64,000 bases of DNA from an archaeon (lineage in GTDB: Archaea; Nanobdellota; Nanobdellia; Woesearchaeales; GW2011-AR9), in contig JABHRS010000005.1 in assembly GCA_018670085.1 (NCBI GenBank), positions 29,589 to 93,588 of the forward strand. Direction: 5' to 3'. The notes under the pieces were generated by a model. That model searched no databases. It saw nothing but the letters and a program-made list of their open reading frames with translations, and was not told the DNA's origin. Positions 18,524-27,216 of the stretch are shown in pieces. Each line of letters opens with the position of its first letter. Positions within the stretch are counted from its first letter, which is position 1. The position numbers and the translations under genes were made by a program.

Positions 18524-19332
18524 CATTACTCACAGGGATTTTTTCTGGAACATCAGCACAGGCTAATGAGCCTGCGAGAGAGCAAGTTGAACAGAGTCAA
18601 TTAGAAGGATTGTCACAAGTAAGAAAAGATATCCCAAGTAAATTGTCAAAGTTAGTTCAAGAATCTGATGTAATAATGTTTAGAGGAGGAGAAAATCCTG
18701 CAGCACAAACACAGTACTTGGCAAATATTTTACCAGACCTAGGTGATGGAAAAATTACTGTTGCAATTGATTTGGATCGATATACTCAAGGCAAGACAAG
18801 ATATAGTCATAAAAATGATGATGGAAGTTTTCAATTTGGAGATAGGCTAAAATTACCAATTACTTCACTTTCAGTTTTAGCACAAAGATTCTACCAGCAA
18901 CCAAGCAACAGGTTATTAGATAATCAAATTGAATTCTTAGAAAAATATGGATCAGTTGAAAAAGCTCAAGTTTACAAAGCAACCAGGAAATTGGTGGAGA
19001 GAGTTTTAACAAGAGAAAATATTGACTTAGTTTTTATTGATGATTTCTCGGCAGTTCAAGGTGGTTTTCGTGATGATGCAATGTACAAACATCTTTTGGA
19101 ACAAGTTCCAAGTTTAGAAGAGGATCATAAATTAATTGTTCTAGTTGCAAGACAGAAAATCCCAGGTGAATATTCAGCATCAAATGACAGAGCAGTTGAT
19201 CCAGCATTGGAAGAAATGTTAGCTGGGACTTATGGCGCGAACATTGGTACTGTAGGATTGGATATCGTTTACAATAATCCACGAACAAATCAAGTTAGTG
19301 ATTACTCATTAAGATTAAACACTAGAAAATAA
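18505..19332 (+). CDS. Secreted protein with degenerate P-loop-like fold
   Basis: 275 residues. Signal-like helix with SGTSAQA before the mature protein. The body resembles a RecA/ASCE P-loop protein: strand DVIMFRGGENPAAQTQ in the Walker A position (but lacking GKT/S), a central helix region, then LVFIDDFSAVQGGF, a good Walker B-like strand, followed by IVLVARQKIP. Loss of the Walker A Lys argues against ATP hydrolysis, and ATP would not be available outside the cell. Possibly a structural partner of the neighbouring kinase or hydrolase. Overlaps the kinase gene. Confidence 0.5.
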   Translation: MYGAVLTLLTGIFSGTSAQANEPAREQVEQSQLEGLSQVRKDIPSKLSKLVQESDVIMFRGGENPAAQTQYLANILPDLGDGKITVAIDLDRYTQGKTRYSHKNDDGSFQFGDRLKLPITSLSVLAQRFYQQPSNRLLDNQIEFLEKYGSVEKAQVYKATRKLVERVLTRENIDLVFIDDFSAVQGGFRDDAMYKHLLEQVPSLEEDHKLIVLVARQKIPGEYSASNDRAVDPALEEMLAGTYGANIGTVGLDIVYNNPRTNQVSDYSLRLNTRK

Positions 19333-19350
19333 TTATGGGGAAAAAATAAA

Positions 19351-20856
19351 ATGGTTAAAGGTACATCACAAAGTCAAGATACAAGCGTAGGTTATGATAC
19401 AAAAAAAACTTCAGCCTCAGCTGAAACTGGAATTAGTGGATCAGGAAATAGTAGCATAGTTATCCCAGATGTTCCAATTTATAACAACACAGAACCAATG
19501 GATGAAAATGGAATTTATATAACAATGAAAAATTTGTTATTTTCTGCAGAAGGAGATGAACCAATCCCAGGCGTCGGTGGATTTCAAAAAGAAAATGGTG
19601 GGAGTAGATTAAATGCTGCAATAGATAATGAATTAATTACAATCAAAGCATACCTTAATGGACTTGGCCCGAGTGATCAAAAAACTGAATTTATTTCACA
19701 TGTAAGTTTATGGAATCGATCAGCAAGAGATGCTGTATTAGCTGTTTCAGATTATAAAAAATCACTGGACCCTGCGGATTATGACAATATTGGAACATTT
19801 GGACTTAGCAATCAAGCAGCACTCCCATCGTATCTTAAAACTGTCTTTGTAGAAAATGCTGAAGATTTAATTAAAACAGTTGCAGTTTATCTAAATGAAC
19901 AAGGTAGAAAAGAAGACGCAGTTAAGTTCTACAGTTTATACGGACCAGCACTCGTAGACGAAAATCAAGTTCAAGCAATGGTTACAGATTATCAAAATTT
20001 AAATATTAACGTGGCATTAATTAATGCAAACGCATCCCCTATTCTTAATGAAGGCGTAGCAGTAGTGTTAGAATCAGTTGGAACACCTTATTGGATTGCA
20101 ACAAGAAACGCAGTTCCAGAGGGTAGAAATGGCACTATGCCAACAACTGCTGATGGAAATGTTAGTTGGTCAAAAGGTAGCCCTTCTGAAACATCTGCAG
20201 CAGCTGACGAATTATTACAAGACCACATTAGACAAATTAGTGATTCTTATCTCATGGTAATTAACGCAGAAGGAAGTCATGAAGATGCACTCGAAGCAGC
20301 TAGAACATCTGCAAGGCAACTTATTGATGGAACAGTTGGAGTAGATTGTTCTGGCTTTGTTGTGAACACAGTTAAGCAAACTGAGGAAGGAGCAGAATCA
20401 TTAGAAGAGCTAACTGGAACAGACGATCACGATCGAATTTTAGTTGACAGAACTGGTGTTAGTAATTTAGCAACTATGATTGTTGAGAGGGATTCAATTC
20501 ATTTAGCGAAAGTAGGAGACTTACTAATAAACGCAGGATTGTCACATGTGGGAATGGTTGCAATGATTGAAACCGGCCAATCACTAGACAGTTTGATCAC
20601 TGGCGGATACATTACAAATGATGATAAAACAACATACCTTGAAGAAAATCCAGAAGGTACAAACCACCTATTTACTGGAATGAGTTACGCCCAATCAAGT
20701 CCAGATAATTTAGGCGATGGAACAGATGTAGGTGTTAAAATCGAATATTCTGTTTTTAGAAATGGCGAAGAACTTGCAGATGGCCCAACTATGATGAGAA
20801 CTTCTTGGGAAAATTGGGTGACAGTTGGACCATTGAAAAGGAAGGGACCAGATTAA
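19351..20856 (+). CDS. NlpC/P60-like hydrolase
   Basis: 501 residues. The C-terminal part has the papain-like NlpC/P60 signature: TVGVDCSGFVVNTV with catalytic Cys333, then LAKVGDLLINAGLSHVGMVA with catalytic His399 in the usual KxGDL...HVGM context. Such enzymes cleave peptide cross-links or amides in cell-envelope polymers. The N-terminal 300 residues are helical and unfamiliar. No signal peptide is visible, so the substrate may be cytoplasmic or export may be unconventional. Third gene of the kinase cluster, 18 bp after its neighbour. Confidence 0.75.
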   Translation: MVKGTSQSQDTSVGYDTKKTSASAETGISGSGNSSIVIPDVPIYNNTEPMDENGIYITMKNLLFSAEGDEPIPGVGGFQKENGGSRLNAAIDNELITIKAYLNGLGPSDQKTEFISHVSLWNRSARDAVLAVSDYKKSLDPADYDNIGTFGLSNQAALPSYLKTVFVENAEDLIKTVAVYLNEQGRKEDAVKFYSLYGPALVDENQVQAMVTDYQNLNINVALINANASPILNEGVAVVLESVGTPYWIATRNAVPEGRNGTMPTTADGNVSWSKGSPSETSAAADELLQDHIRQISDSYLMVINAEGSHEDALEAARTSARQLIDGTVGVDCSGFVVNTVKQTEEGAESLEELTGTDDHDRILVDRTGVSNLATMIVERDSIHLAKVGDLLINAGLSHVGMVAMIETGQSLDSLITGGYITNDDKTTYLEENPEGTNHLFTGMSYAQSSPDNLGDGTDVGVKIEYSVFRNGEELADGPTMMRTSWENWVTVGPLKRKGPD

Positions 20857-20943
20857 ATATTTAACGTGGACTATGGGTTTTGGAGAGTTAATTAGTTCTT
20901 GATAAATTGTGAATTTAGTTTATTGTCTGAAAATAGACACAAT

Positions 20944-20953
20944 GTTTATAAAA
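20944..20953 (+). promoter_or_regulatory. TATA box fixing the start at 20975
   Basis: GTTTATAAAA is 22-31 bp upstream of the ATG at 20975 and excludes the earlier in-frame TTG at 20909 as the start. Confidence 0.5.
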
Positions 20954-20974
20954 AACTCATTTTCAAGAACTAGT

Positions 20975-21247
20975 ATGAGCTTAGATAATATAATCACAGA
21001 AGAGATATCTGTTACTTTAATAAATGGAATTGATGAAGACGCAGCACGAAGAATTCAAAAGTCAATGTTCCCAGAACTGTACAGGATAGTTGAAAGTGAA
21101 AGAACAGGTGTTCCGCGAGACTATAAAGCAGAGTTAAAAGAAGACTTGTATCACGCTGCTGGTGGGTTAGCATTTGCTGCCACATTGATTGGCGGATTTG
21201 TAGGATTAGGTAAAGTAGCAGATTTAGTTATGCCTTATTTGAGTTAG
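20975..21247 (+). CDS. Small protein with one C-terminal TM helix
   Basis: 90 residues from the ATG preferred because of the TATA position. Acidic helical N-terminal part, then one hydrophobic Gly-rich helix (about 61-83; GGLAFAATLIGGFVGLGKVA). Probably a tail-anchored membrane protein. No family recognised. Convergent with the next gene. Confidence 0.55.
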   Translation: MSLDNIITEEISVTLINGIDEDAARRIQKSMFPELYRIVESERTGVPRDYKAELKEDLYHAAGGLAFAATLIGGFVGLGKVADLVMPYLS

Positions 21248-21254
21248 GATAAAG

Positions 21255-22193
21255 TTACTTCTGCCTGAAAAACAAAGGAACTGCTTCAGGTCCATTGTTT
21301 AATAGGTAGACACCTTTTTCGGTTGGATGAAACAGTACACGATACAAGCCGCTTGTTTTTCGTAAGTCATCTGTCGCTTCCATATTTTTTGGATATGGGT
21401 TTTCAGTAAGACCCATCCCTGGGACAGTTGCATATTCATTTTTCACACGTAGGCGAAAATCAAAATCGTAGGCACCTGGTTTATCTAATCCAAAATTTAT
21501 TTGCATAAAATGGTGGTTGCTTGCTACATGGCCAGATTGCATACGCAAATCAATTCTTCCGTCCTTGTAACTAATGTCCCTGGTAATACTCCCATGAGGA
21601 TAACTGGACGCCATACGGATAGAATATTTTGCTAAAGTTTCATGAGGAAGATGCACTGAAGTTTTATCTGGAACTATTACAATGGCAGTTTCACTTTGTT
21701 TAGCAACGGTTCGTAAAAGTTTTGTCAAAGTTTCGTGAGAAACATGTATTGAAGTTTTATCTGGAACTATTACAATAGGAGATTCACTTTTTTTGACAAT
21801 TGATTGTAAAAGGTTTGGAGTCAAATTCATTTTTGAATCTGCTATTCTACCCTTATATTGTAACCGGATATTTGCAACAACTGCTTCATCGTAGAAACTT
21901 CTTCTGACAGTTAGTTCAAAGAGTTCTTTGTTTTCGATAAATGACGCATATTTTATTCTGATTGCGCCAGGCAATCTTCTGAGGTGAATACCTGCGCTAG
22001 TTTGTACTTGTCTGATCATATCTACTCCAAATGATGCAGGGTCATCTAACATTACATCTAGTAATTGATTTAAGTTTTCAGGTGCTCTGTGTTCTTTGAA
22101 AGTTCCTTCTGGGAAAATAGAAAGTAATGCACCAGCATCAACTGCTGCAAGTGGTTTTGGATCCCTTGGGTCTTTTCCGTGCCAGTCTGCCAT
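21255..22193 (-). CDS. Hypothetical protein with internal 31-residue tandem duplication
   Basis: 312 residues, beta-rich, no signal. Residues of about 128-189 consist of two adjacent 31-residue copies sharing IVIVPDKTS, a His, and HETL. The duplication is recent enough for a 26-bp identical DNA run between copies. Each copy would be one strand-helix unit. Function unknown. Confidence 0.6.
   Translation of the reverse strand: MADWHGKDPRDPKPLAAVDAGALLSIFPEGTFKEHRAPENLNQLLDVMLDDPASFGVDMIRQVQTSAGIHLRRLPGAIRIKYASFIENKELFELTVRRSFYDEAVVANIRLQYKGRIADSKMNLTPNLLQSIVKKSESPIVIVPDKTSIHVSHETLTKLLRTVAKQSETAIVIVPDKTSVHLPHETLAKYSIRMASSYPHGSITRDISYKDGRIDLRMQSGHVASNHHFMQINFGLDKPGAYDFDFRLRVKNEYATVPGMGLTENPYPKNMEATDDLRKTSGLYRVLFHPTEKGVYLLNNGPEAVPLFFRQK
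21627..21812. repeat. 93-bp in-frame tandem duplication
   Basis: Copies 21627-21719 and 21720-21812. The identical 26-bp stretches start at 21658 and 21751, giving a 93-bp period (31 codons). The coding frame is kept. Confidence 0.85.
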
Positions 22194-22256
22194 GAGTTGT
22201 TTGTGGTAGGGGCTGTTTTAAAAGAGTTGTGTGGTTGAGTGAGGTAGAGATGAGTA

Positions 22257-22469
22257 TTAATCATTCTCAGTGATTCTATACCTTGCACTACATTTATTAG
22301 CGATTCGTTCAAGATCAGATAGAAGATTAGATTCATGAATAGTGACAGTTGAACCAGCGATTTTGATATGAGATAACATACTTTCATCCGCTCGCCGGTA
22401 TTTGCTGGTCAGACCACGATAAACAAACCACGCTTTTCCTCTTTCCCGAAACTTTGCTTCATATGTCAT
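22257..22469 (-). CDS. Small basic hypothetical protein
   Basis: 70 residues, Arg/Lys-rich, no TM helix. N-terminus is FRERGKAWFVYRGL, C-terminus includes two Cys-free helices. Placed 63 bp upstream of the 312-residue gene on the same strand. Family not recognised. Confidence 0.5.
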   Translation of the reverse strand: MTYEAKFRERGKAWFVYRGLTSKYRRADESMLSHIKIAGSTVTIHESNLLSDLERIANKCSARYRITEND

Positions 22470-22604
22470 AGTCTGAAATTCACTACTTTTTTTAAATACT
22501 TTTTCTATAGTTTAGAACATTTTTATGAGATAATGAGGTTTTTAGAGAGGGAATGTTCCACAGCCCCTAAAGATTCTTAAACAGCAAGCTGGTTCATAAC
22601 TTCT

Positions 22605-23369
22605 ATGGACTACATCGCAGAAGCAAAACAACTACTACAAAGATTCATAGGGACCAGAGCAATACCAGAGGCTCAACCTGAACCCGAACCTACTACAGAA
22701 TACATGGCAAACATGTACACAGTAATGAACACATTCAAAGGATCACAATTAGAAGCAAAAGCAATAGACATTGCAACAAGAAAACCAGAAGCAGATTACA
22801 CAGGAAGTTCCAGAGCAGTACATTGCATTGGAGAACTTGCAGGAACAACAGTTGCAGTCAAACGATGGAAAGGTAGATCACCACCAAAAGAGATTGCAAT
22901 GTTCGAAGCAGACTACTTACGCACTGCAGCAGAGAGACGAAAAGCAAAAACACCAGAATTCACTTTTGGAATGGAAATTAACGGAGAATACGTATTAATT
23001 ACAGAAGACTTAAGCCAAGGTGGAAAATATCAATTAGTAGATTTATATGACTTACATGAGATACATGGATTCAACGATGAGTTGGAAGAACAGATACAAA
23101 TGCATCTAATGGGCGTTGCAGAAGTCTATGGAAACATAGGATTGAACCCAGAACTCTGCTGGAGACTACATATGTTGGCAGGAGAAACTCCACCGCCACC
23201 AGTAATTGCATCGAACAGTTTCGCAGTTATGGAAGGAGACACAGTAAGAAACTTAGTTTGCGCAGACGTTGATCAACTGTTTGAATTAGAAAAGATGAGA
23301 GCAGAAAATGGATACTTAGCAAGAGTTGCTAGATTCCCAGAACTTCTAGATGATCTGCTTCTAAAATAA
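22605..23369 (+). CDS. Protein-kinase-like protein without catalytic loop
   Basis: 254 residues. After a Glu/Pro-rich N-terminus, ELAGTTVAVKRWKGRSPPKE with the following MFEADYLRTAAERRK helix and YVLITEDLSQGG look like the N-lobe of a protein-kinase-like fold (ATP-Lys strand, C-helix and hinge). No HRD or DFG is seen; ALVCADVDQLFE-type residues near the end (VCADVDQLFE) are the nearest to a DxD metal site. It could be a pseudokinase or an aminoglycoside-kinase-like protein. Base composition is slightly richer in CA-type codons than neighbours. Confidence 0.45.
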   Translation: MDYIAEAKQLLQRFIGTRAIPEAQPEPEPTTEYMANMYTVMNTFKGSQLEAKAIDIATRKPEADYTGSSRAVHCIGELAGTTVAVKRWKGRSPPKEIAMFEADYLRTAAERRKAKTPEFTFGMEINGEYVLITEDLSQGGKYQLVDLYDLHEIHGFNDELEEQIQMHLMGVAEVYGNIGLNPELCWRLHMLAGETPPPPVIASNSFAVMEGDTVRNLVCADVDQLFELEKMRAENGYLARVARFPELLDDLLLK

Positions 23370-23426
23370 AGATCAATTGCCCAAATATAGATAATCTTTA
23401 TAAAAAAATGGCAAATATGTTATTAG

Positions 23427-23765
23427 ATGGAAAATGAATATTTTGTAACCTTTAGAAATTTACATGGACAACCGAGTAGAACTAGTTTTGATTCAGAAGC
23501 AGAATTCGATGTACACTATGCCAGCGCTATGGAAGATGGGAGCGGCCAATTAGTATCCCAAGCGTACCCAGAGATCTTGTATCAAGGATTAGATGAAAAA
23601 GCTTCCAAAGATGCGTGGGAGAAGGATTTTCATGCAATGATATCAGATACAGACAGACTTGAATCACACCTTAGTGCTGAACTTCCGCCGTTCTTAGATA
23701 TTGATCTTAGTGATCTGGCTGTTGACACAGCACGTGCATGTGCAAATAATTATAGATATCAATAA
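23427..23765 (+). CDS. Hypothetical protein
   Basis: 112 residues, acidic, soluble. A TATA-like CTTTATAAAA at about 23395-23405 is 22-32 bp upstream of the ATG, so the gene is probably expressed leaderless. No motif recognised. Confidence 0.55.
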   Translation: MENEYFVTFRNLHGQPSRTSFDSEAEFDVHYASAMEDGSGQLVSQAYPEILYQGLDEKASKDAWEKDFHAMISDTDRLESHLSAELPPFLDIDLSDLAVDTARACANNYRYQ

Positions 23766-23934
23766 TTTTTTTTCTTGATTTAATTTTTCTAATCTCTCTT
23801 CAGAATTGTTTAAACTGCTGGAAGATGTTTTAACAAAGTAAGAGACAAATGATTGAATAAAATGAAAAAATATACATCATTTTTATAAAACACAGGCACT
23901 TTAACGCATTGTTCTAAACAATTCTAGTACTCAA

Positions 23935-25743
23935 ATGAAACAAATAGTAAACCGGATACAAGCAGAGGAGTTAAGCAAAACTCCAATTGACAACTACGCT
24001 AGCGCTAAGCATTGTAGATTATCACAACTAGTACAGTACAACTGTTTTGAATCATCAATAAACGAACTACTTGCTAAACCAACATATTCCGATAATATCC
24101 AAACACTAGATTTTCAAGTTAACAATGCCCTCAAAGTTTTACAAGACTTCCAAAACAGAGTGATTATCGCAGATGAAGTAGGTCTTGGAAAAACTATCTC
24201 AACGGCAATGATCATTAAAGAACTATTAGTTAGAAAAATGGTTCATAAAGTAATAATTTTAGTTCCATCCTCATTAAAATTTCAATGGCAAGAAGAACTA
24301 CGCTCCAAATTTGGCGAAGAGTTCACAATTGCTAGTGATCCAGCTGATTACAAAGATAACGATTTAATCATCGCATCAATTGACACTGCAAAAACACCAA
24401 GACACCAATTGGCAATTAACAAAATCACCTGGGATTTGCTAGTAATTGATGAAGTACACAAACTCAAAAATCCTCAAACTAAAAATTACAAATTAGTTAA
24501 GAGCATGACAGTTAAAAGAACAATTGGTCTTTCCGCAACACCAGTACAGAACAATGCGTTTGAATTATGGTCACTGCTAAACTTATTACACCCAGGATTT
24601 TTAGGTACCAAAAAAGTATTTGAAGAATCATATTTAGAAGATAGTAGAGGGCTAAACTTGAAAAATAATTCTGCACTCAAAGAAAAACTTAAAAAAATTA
24701 TGATCAGAACCTTGCGAAAAGAAACTAAGATCAAATTTGCGAAACGTAAAATTAGTAGCCATTATTTAGATTATAGCATAGATGAAAAAAAGTGGCATGA
24801 ACAAGTTTTCTCCTTTATTAAAAAAAGATACAACGCTCTGCAAAACCTGGAACCTGCAGGTTCTTTGAAAACAAAAGGAGATACGGATACAGAAGACGCA
24901 GACCTGAGTAGTGAAGACTTAGCTAAAATGGCAAAGGACTACAAACGTCGTGGTCTCTTAACTTTCTCACTCATAATGTTATCAAGACAAATGACTAGCG
25001 CAAAATACACAGGAATTAAAGCATTAGAGAGATACAAACTCACCTTAGAAGAAGAAGAAGATATTAGAATGGTTGACTACCTACTAGAGATGGGAAACAA
25101 AGTAGGGTTGGACTCCAAAATTGAAAGATTACTGAAGGTTCTTAAAAAAATTGGTAAGGATAAAGTAGTATTATTCACCAGTTTTCTAGACAGTCAAAAG
25201 GTGCTTGCAATGGAACTTGCTGTCGCTGGATACTCAGTATCACTGTTTAATGGAAAAATGAATCCAACACAGAAAGAACAGGCAATAGATGAATTTCGCT
25301 CTAACAAACAAGTCCTAATCTGTACTGACGCAGGAAGTGAAGGACGTAACTTACAATTCGCACACATCATTGTTAACTATGATTTGCCATGGAATCCAAT
25401 GCGAGTTGAACAAAGAATTGGACGAGTACACAGAATTGGACAAACTGAAACTGTACAAGTACACAACATTGCAGTTAAAGACACAATTGAAGCTTACATT
25501 TTGGATCGTCTGTATAGTAAGTTAAAATTGTTTGAACTTTCAATTGGAGAAATGGATTTAGTACTTTCACAAATACCTGAAAAATCCAGTGTTGAAAAAA
25601 CAGTGTTCAGTAGCTACATCGAACAGTTTGGAGATGTTCCAAAAAAATCTAAGAAAAGCATATTTGTTGAAATTGAAGCTGCGCGTAAAAAAGTTGATGA
25701 GGTAAAAGCATTTGATACAATGCTGTTTGATAAAGATGATTAG
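23935..25743 (+). CDS. SNF2-family DNA-dependent ATPase (RapA/HepA-like)
   Basis: 602 residues. Motif I DEVGLGKTI (80-88), Ia ILVPSSLKFQWQEEL, II DEVH (171-174) followed by KLKNP as usual for SNF2, III LSATP (198-202), then helicase domain 2 with VLFTSFLDSQKVL, LFNGKMN, TDAGSEGRNLQFA, and motif VI QRIGRVHRIGQ. The order and the RIGRxHRIGQ motif place it in the SNF2/RapA group, which translocates on duplex DNA to remodel bound proteins such as RNA polymerase. The stop codon overlaps the start of the next gene by 8 bp, so the two are a unit. Confidence 0.92.
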   Translation: MKQIVNRIQAEELSKTPIDNYASAKHCRLSQLVQYNCFESSINELLAKPTYSDNIQTLDFQVNNALKVLQDFQNRVIIADEVGLGKTISTAMIIKELLVRKMVHKVIILVPSSLKFQWQEELRSKFGEEFTIASDPADYKDNDLIIASIDTAKTPRHQLAINKITWDLLVIDEVHKLKNPQTKNYKLVKSMTVKRTIGLSATPVQNNAFELWSLLNLLHPGFLGTKKVFEESYLEDSRGLNLKNNSALKEKLKKIMIRTLRKETKIKFAKRKISSHYLDYSIDEKKWHEQVFSFIKKRYNALQNLEPAGSLKTKGDTDTEDADLSSEDLAKMAKDYKRRGLLTFSLIMLSRQMTSAKYTGIKALERYKLTLEEEEDIRMVDYLLEMGNKVGLDSKIERLLKVLKKIGKDKVVLFTSFLDSQKVLAMELAVAGYSVSLFNGKMNPTQKEQAIDEFRSNKQVLICTDAGSEGRNLQFAHIIVNYDLPWNPMRVEQRIGRVHRIGQTETVQVHNIAVKDTIEAYILDRLYSKLKLFELSIGEMDLVLSQIPEKSSVEKTVFSSYIEQFGDVPKKSKKSIFVEIEAARKKVDEVKAFDTMLFDKDD

Positions 25744-26728
25744 TGCAAACGAATTTCGTCAACTGTTTGAAGCGTATTTAGATATGCACAGCATCAATTT
25801 TACGATGAAGTCCTACAAATATTCAATTCAGTGGGATGATAGCCACAAAAAATCATTGGAATTGAAAAGCAAGAAAAAAACCTATTCATTAATTAATGAA
25901 GATTTGAGTGATTTGCAATCTGAACTAGGAGATGTACTGTATAACAAAGTGATTGAATTTTTTCGAGAACCAATTGTTAGTAATTTAAAATTTAATAATC
26001 AAAATAGTGATTTGGATTTGGTGCATGATCGTTTTTCAGAGATTAATCCTTCAGGCAAAGAGTTCCGATTACATGAAGCAGAAACACAAATCAATTACGT
26101 TTTATTTGAACTTGCAATTCAGGGTGAACATGGATCAACTAAAAAACTGTTAGGTTTGACATTTGCTAAAGGCTGGTCTATTGTTAGTGATGAAGTATTA
26201 TTCAAACGATGTTCTGAAATTGTAGAAGAAGAAGTACCAGTTAAAAAAATTGTTAGCTTAGCATCAAGTCATGTTAAGGTTGCTGCTAAAAAGATGTTAG
26301 ATGCAGAAGAGATCTTACATTTCAAACGAATCAAAGAATTGATGGGCATTCGTGAGACACACGCTGCGCAAAAATACAAAGAGTTACATGACAAAGAATA
26401 TAATATTTCATTCAAAATTGGGTCTTGTGAATCTAAAGAAAAAAATGCTAAGACATTTGATAGTAAGTATAAATGGGCGCAAGAAGTAAAATCCTTAACC
26501 AAAAAGTTGATTGCTTTACAAGAAAAAAATTTAGTGAAAAAGAAAAAAATCAAAGAAGAATTTAGCGTTGAGGATGTTAGTAACTATAAAGAGTTGCAAG
26601 TCAAATTGACACCGTTAATAGTTTGTTCTATCTCATCTGTGTTGTATGAAATAATGCTGGGCGAGGATGAAGAAAGGTTTGCGTATGTGCCTTTTTGTTC
26701 TGCGTTTGTTAAGAGAAAGAAGAAGTGA
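25736..26728 (+). CDS. SNF2 partner protein of unknown function
   Basis: 330 residues from the ATG at 25736, which overlaps the SNF2 stop region by 8 bp; the earlier in-frame start at 25712 would need a 32-bp overlap. Rich in Lys/Glu and largely helical, with a coiled-coil-like stretch around residues 190-290. The central part HEAETQINYVLFELAIQGEHG is the most patterned segment. Coupled translation suggests a physical partner or regulator of the SNF2 ATPase. Confidence 0.65.
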   Translation: MISANEFRQLFEAYLDMHSINFTMKSYKYSIQWDDSHKKSLELKSKKKTYSLINEDLSDLQSELGDVLYNKVIEFFREPIVSNLKFNNQNSDLDLVHDRFSEINPSGKEFRLHEAETQINYVLFELAIQGEHGSTKKLLGLTFAKGWSIVSDEVLFKRCSEIVEEEVPVKKIVSLASSHVKVAAKKMLDAEEILHFKRIKELMGIRETHAAQKYKELHDKEYNISFKIGSCESKEKNAKTFDSKYKWAQEVKSLTKKLIALQEKNLVKKKKIKEEFSVEDVSNYKELQVKLTPLIVCSISSVLYEIMLGEDEERFAYVPFCSAFVKRKKK

Positions 26729-26737
26729 GAAGTGTTC

Positions 26738-27148
26738 CTACACACTTAATCTGAATTTAATACCACAAGGAACAGGACTATATTTTTTGAGAGTAAACAA
26801 TAAATCCCTCATTCGAGTTAATCGTTTTAATAATGCATGACCTTTTCCTTTTCCAATAACATCCAGTGAAGGACAACCAAAATTTAGGTCAACCCCAATT
26901 ATATTTATAAAATCAATCTTCTGAAGCGCTTTTTGTAAAACAGCTGGTTTACTCACTAGTAATTGAATTCCTTGTTTTAGCGGGATGTGTGTATCAATTA
27001 AAGAGAGAGTCACTTTGTTGCCACGAACAATTGCATCAGCACGAATCATCTCAGTGAAAGTCATATCAGCACCATGATTAATGCACAGCTTTCTAAAAGC
27101 TAAATCAGTAACTGCTTCCATTGGAGAGAGCCATACTTCTTTGTTCAT
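26738..27148 (-). pseudogene. Truncated tRNA-dihydrouridine synthase
   Basis: 136 residues that match only the N-terminal half of a Dus FMN barrel: LSPMEAVTDLAFRKLC, ADMTFTEMI, DLNFGCPS with the catalytic Cys, and CGIKFRL at the next phosphate/FMN strand. Full enzymes have about 300-340 residues; the second half of the barrel and the tRNA-binding helical domain are absent, and the downstream DNA codes for the SNF2 partner on the other strand. It is most likely a decayed gene cut by rearrangement. Confidence 0.7.
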
Positions 27149-27216
27149 GTGTTGCTTAAGAAGGAGCTGAGTTAAAATGCATGTAGGGAAAAATGAAGTA
27201 AGAATAAAATAAAAAA

